Below are positions 5,858 through 6,162 of a stretch of 6,162 nucleotides of DNA, piece by piece; within the stretch, counting starts at the first letter, position 1, and every line of letters starts with the position of its first letter. Under the pieces are notes generated by a model, which did not search any database, was not told where the DNA came from, and worked only from the letters and a program-made list of their open reading frames with translations. This stretch comes from Deltaproteobacteria bacterium (lineage in GTDB: Bacteria; Desulfobacterota; Binatia; UBA12015), in the NCBI GenBank assembly GCA_003447545.1, contig DLYX01000227.1:1-6162 (forward strand). Direction: 5' to 3'. Both the position numbers and the translations under genes were made by a program.

Positions 5858-6162
5858 TTATTTTGGATCGGCGTCTGCCGCAAAGGTTTCTCTCAGGCAG
5901 GTTACCATATCGCGTGGTTTCCAGCCGAGTTCGTCGAAGATTTTTCGGTTCTCCAGCAGGGGTGGGACAGGGACCGGAATCGGGATCAGAAGGCGGGCGC
6001 GTGGCCCGCCGGCCTGGGACCAGGCTTCGGCAAATTCCCATAAGCTCTCGCCACCACCGCATACGTTATACGCTTCCCCGATCGATCGTTCGTTCTCGAG
6101 GCAGAGCAGCAGGGCTTCAGCGACGTCGGCGCCATGGACTAATTGAAGATGGGTGCCAGCCG
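5858..6162 (-). CDS. NAD-dependent epimerase/dehydratase-like protein (extended SDR), C-terminal part (5' end outside window)
   Basis: The frame enters from the right edge on the minus strand (last whole codon 6160-6158) and ends at TAA 5860-5858, giving 100 visible residues with no start codon in the window. Visible motifs are typical of the C-terminal substrate-binding half of extended short-chain dehydrogenases: LVHGADVAEALLLCLEN (7-23), where HxxDVAxA is the usual segment; GEAYNVCGGGESLWEFAEAW (28-47), like the GxxYNVGG block; and NRKIFDELGWKPRDMVTCLRETF (71-93), like the LGWKP end of sugar-nucleotide epimerases. The Rossmann fold and the YxxxK catalytic site lie beyond the edge, so substrate and even activity are unknown. 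It is on the same strand as the kinase gene, with a 147-base gap between them, and is probably a separate unit. Confidence 0.82.
   Translation of the reverse strand, partial: AGTHLQLVHGADVAEALLLCLENERSIGEAYNVCGGGESLWEFAEAWSQAGGPRARLLIPIPVPVPPLLENRKIFDELGWKPRDMVTCLRETFAADADPK

Noticed and set aside
5814..6062. Minus-strand open frame (82 residues) at the right end
   Set aside because: It overlaps the epimerase-like gene in a different frame on the same strand and has Arg- and Pro-rich nonsense composition. The correct frame lacks a start only because it is cut by the window edge.
5547..6146. Plus-strand open frame (199 residues) across the kinase start and the epimerase-like gene
   Set aside because: It runs through a leader and two opposite-strand genes. 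The minus-strand frame at 5858-6162 has clear extended-SDR motifs, so this one is a shadow.

Overview
The window is ordinary bacterial chromosome, moderately GC-rich and densely coding. It holds six protein genes: two cut by the window edges, three complete and well recognised, and one small membrane-protein candidate. An OprB-type outer-membrane porin with a signal peptide shows a Gram-negative (diderm) host. A multi-pass histidine kinase paired with a sigma-54 (NtrC-family) response regulator is typical of Proteobacteria in the broad sense, including deltaproteobacterial lineages. The exact lineage cannot be read from the sequence. No tRNA, rRNA, CRISPR array or transposon was seen.

Left part, plus strand (1-2179). 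The C-terminal third of a glycerol-kinase-like FGGY kinase is followed after 36 bases by a complete OprB-family porin. The spacing suggests one transcription unit for uptake and phosphorylation of a small polyol or sugar. After a 134-base gap comes a probable 66-residue single-pass membrane protein with a GTG start and a good Shine-Dalgarno site. The region then converges on the minus-strand genes across a 55-base gap containing an imperfect hairpin.

Right part, minus strand (6162-2235). In transcription order these are the end of an extended-SDR (NAD-dependent epimerase/dehydratase-like) gene, a 147-base leader, a 693-residue nine-TM/GAF-like/histidine kinase, and a sigma-54-dependent response regulator that overlaps the kinase stop by four bases (GTGA). 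Kinase and regulator are clearly a coupled two-component system: stimulus at the membrane, phosphotransfer from His484 to Asp53, then ATP-driven activation of sigma-54 RNA polymerase. The signal and the target genes are not evident.

The most interesting non-coding stretch is the kinase leader (5711-5857). It carries a -24/-12-like element, an abutting 10-base direct repeat at 16-base period, and a 6+6 inverted repeat. Together these could form an autoregulatory control region, but the -24/-12 match sits so close to the start codon that it would give a nearly leaderless message. Nothing in the window compels calling a new biological system.
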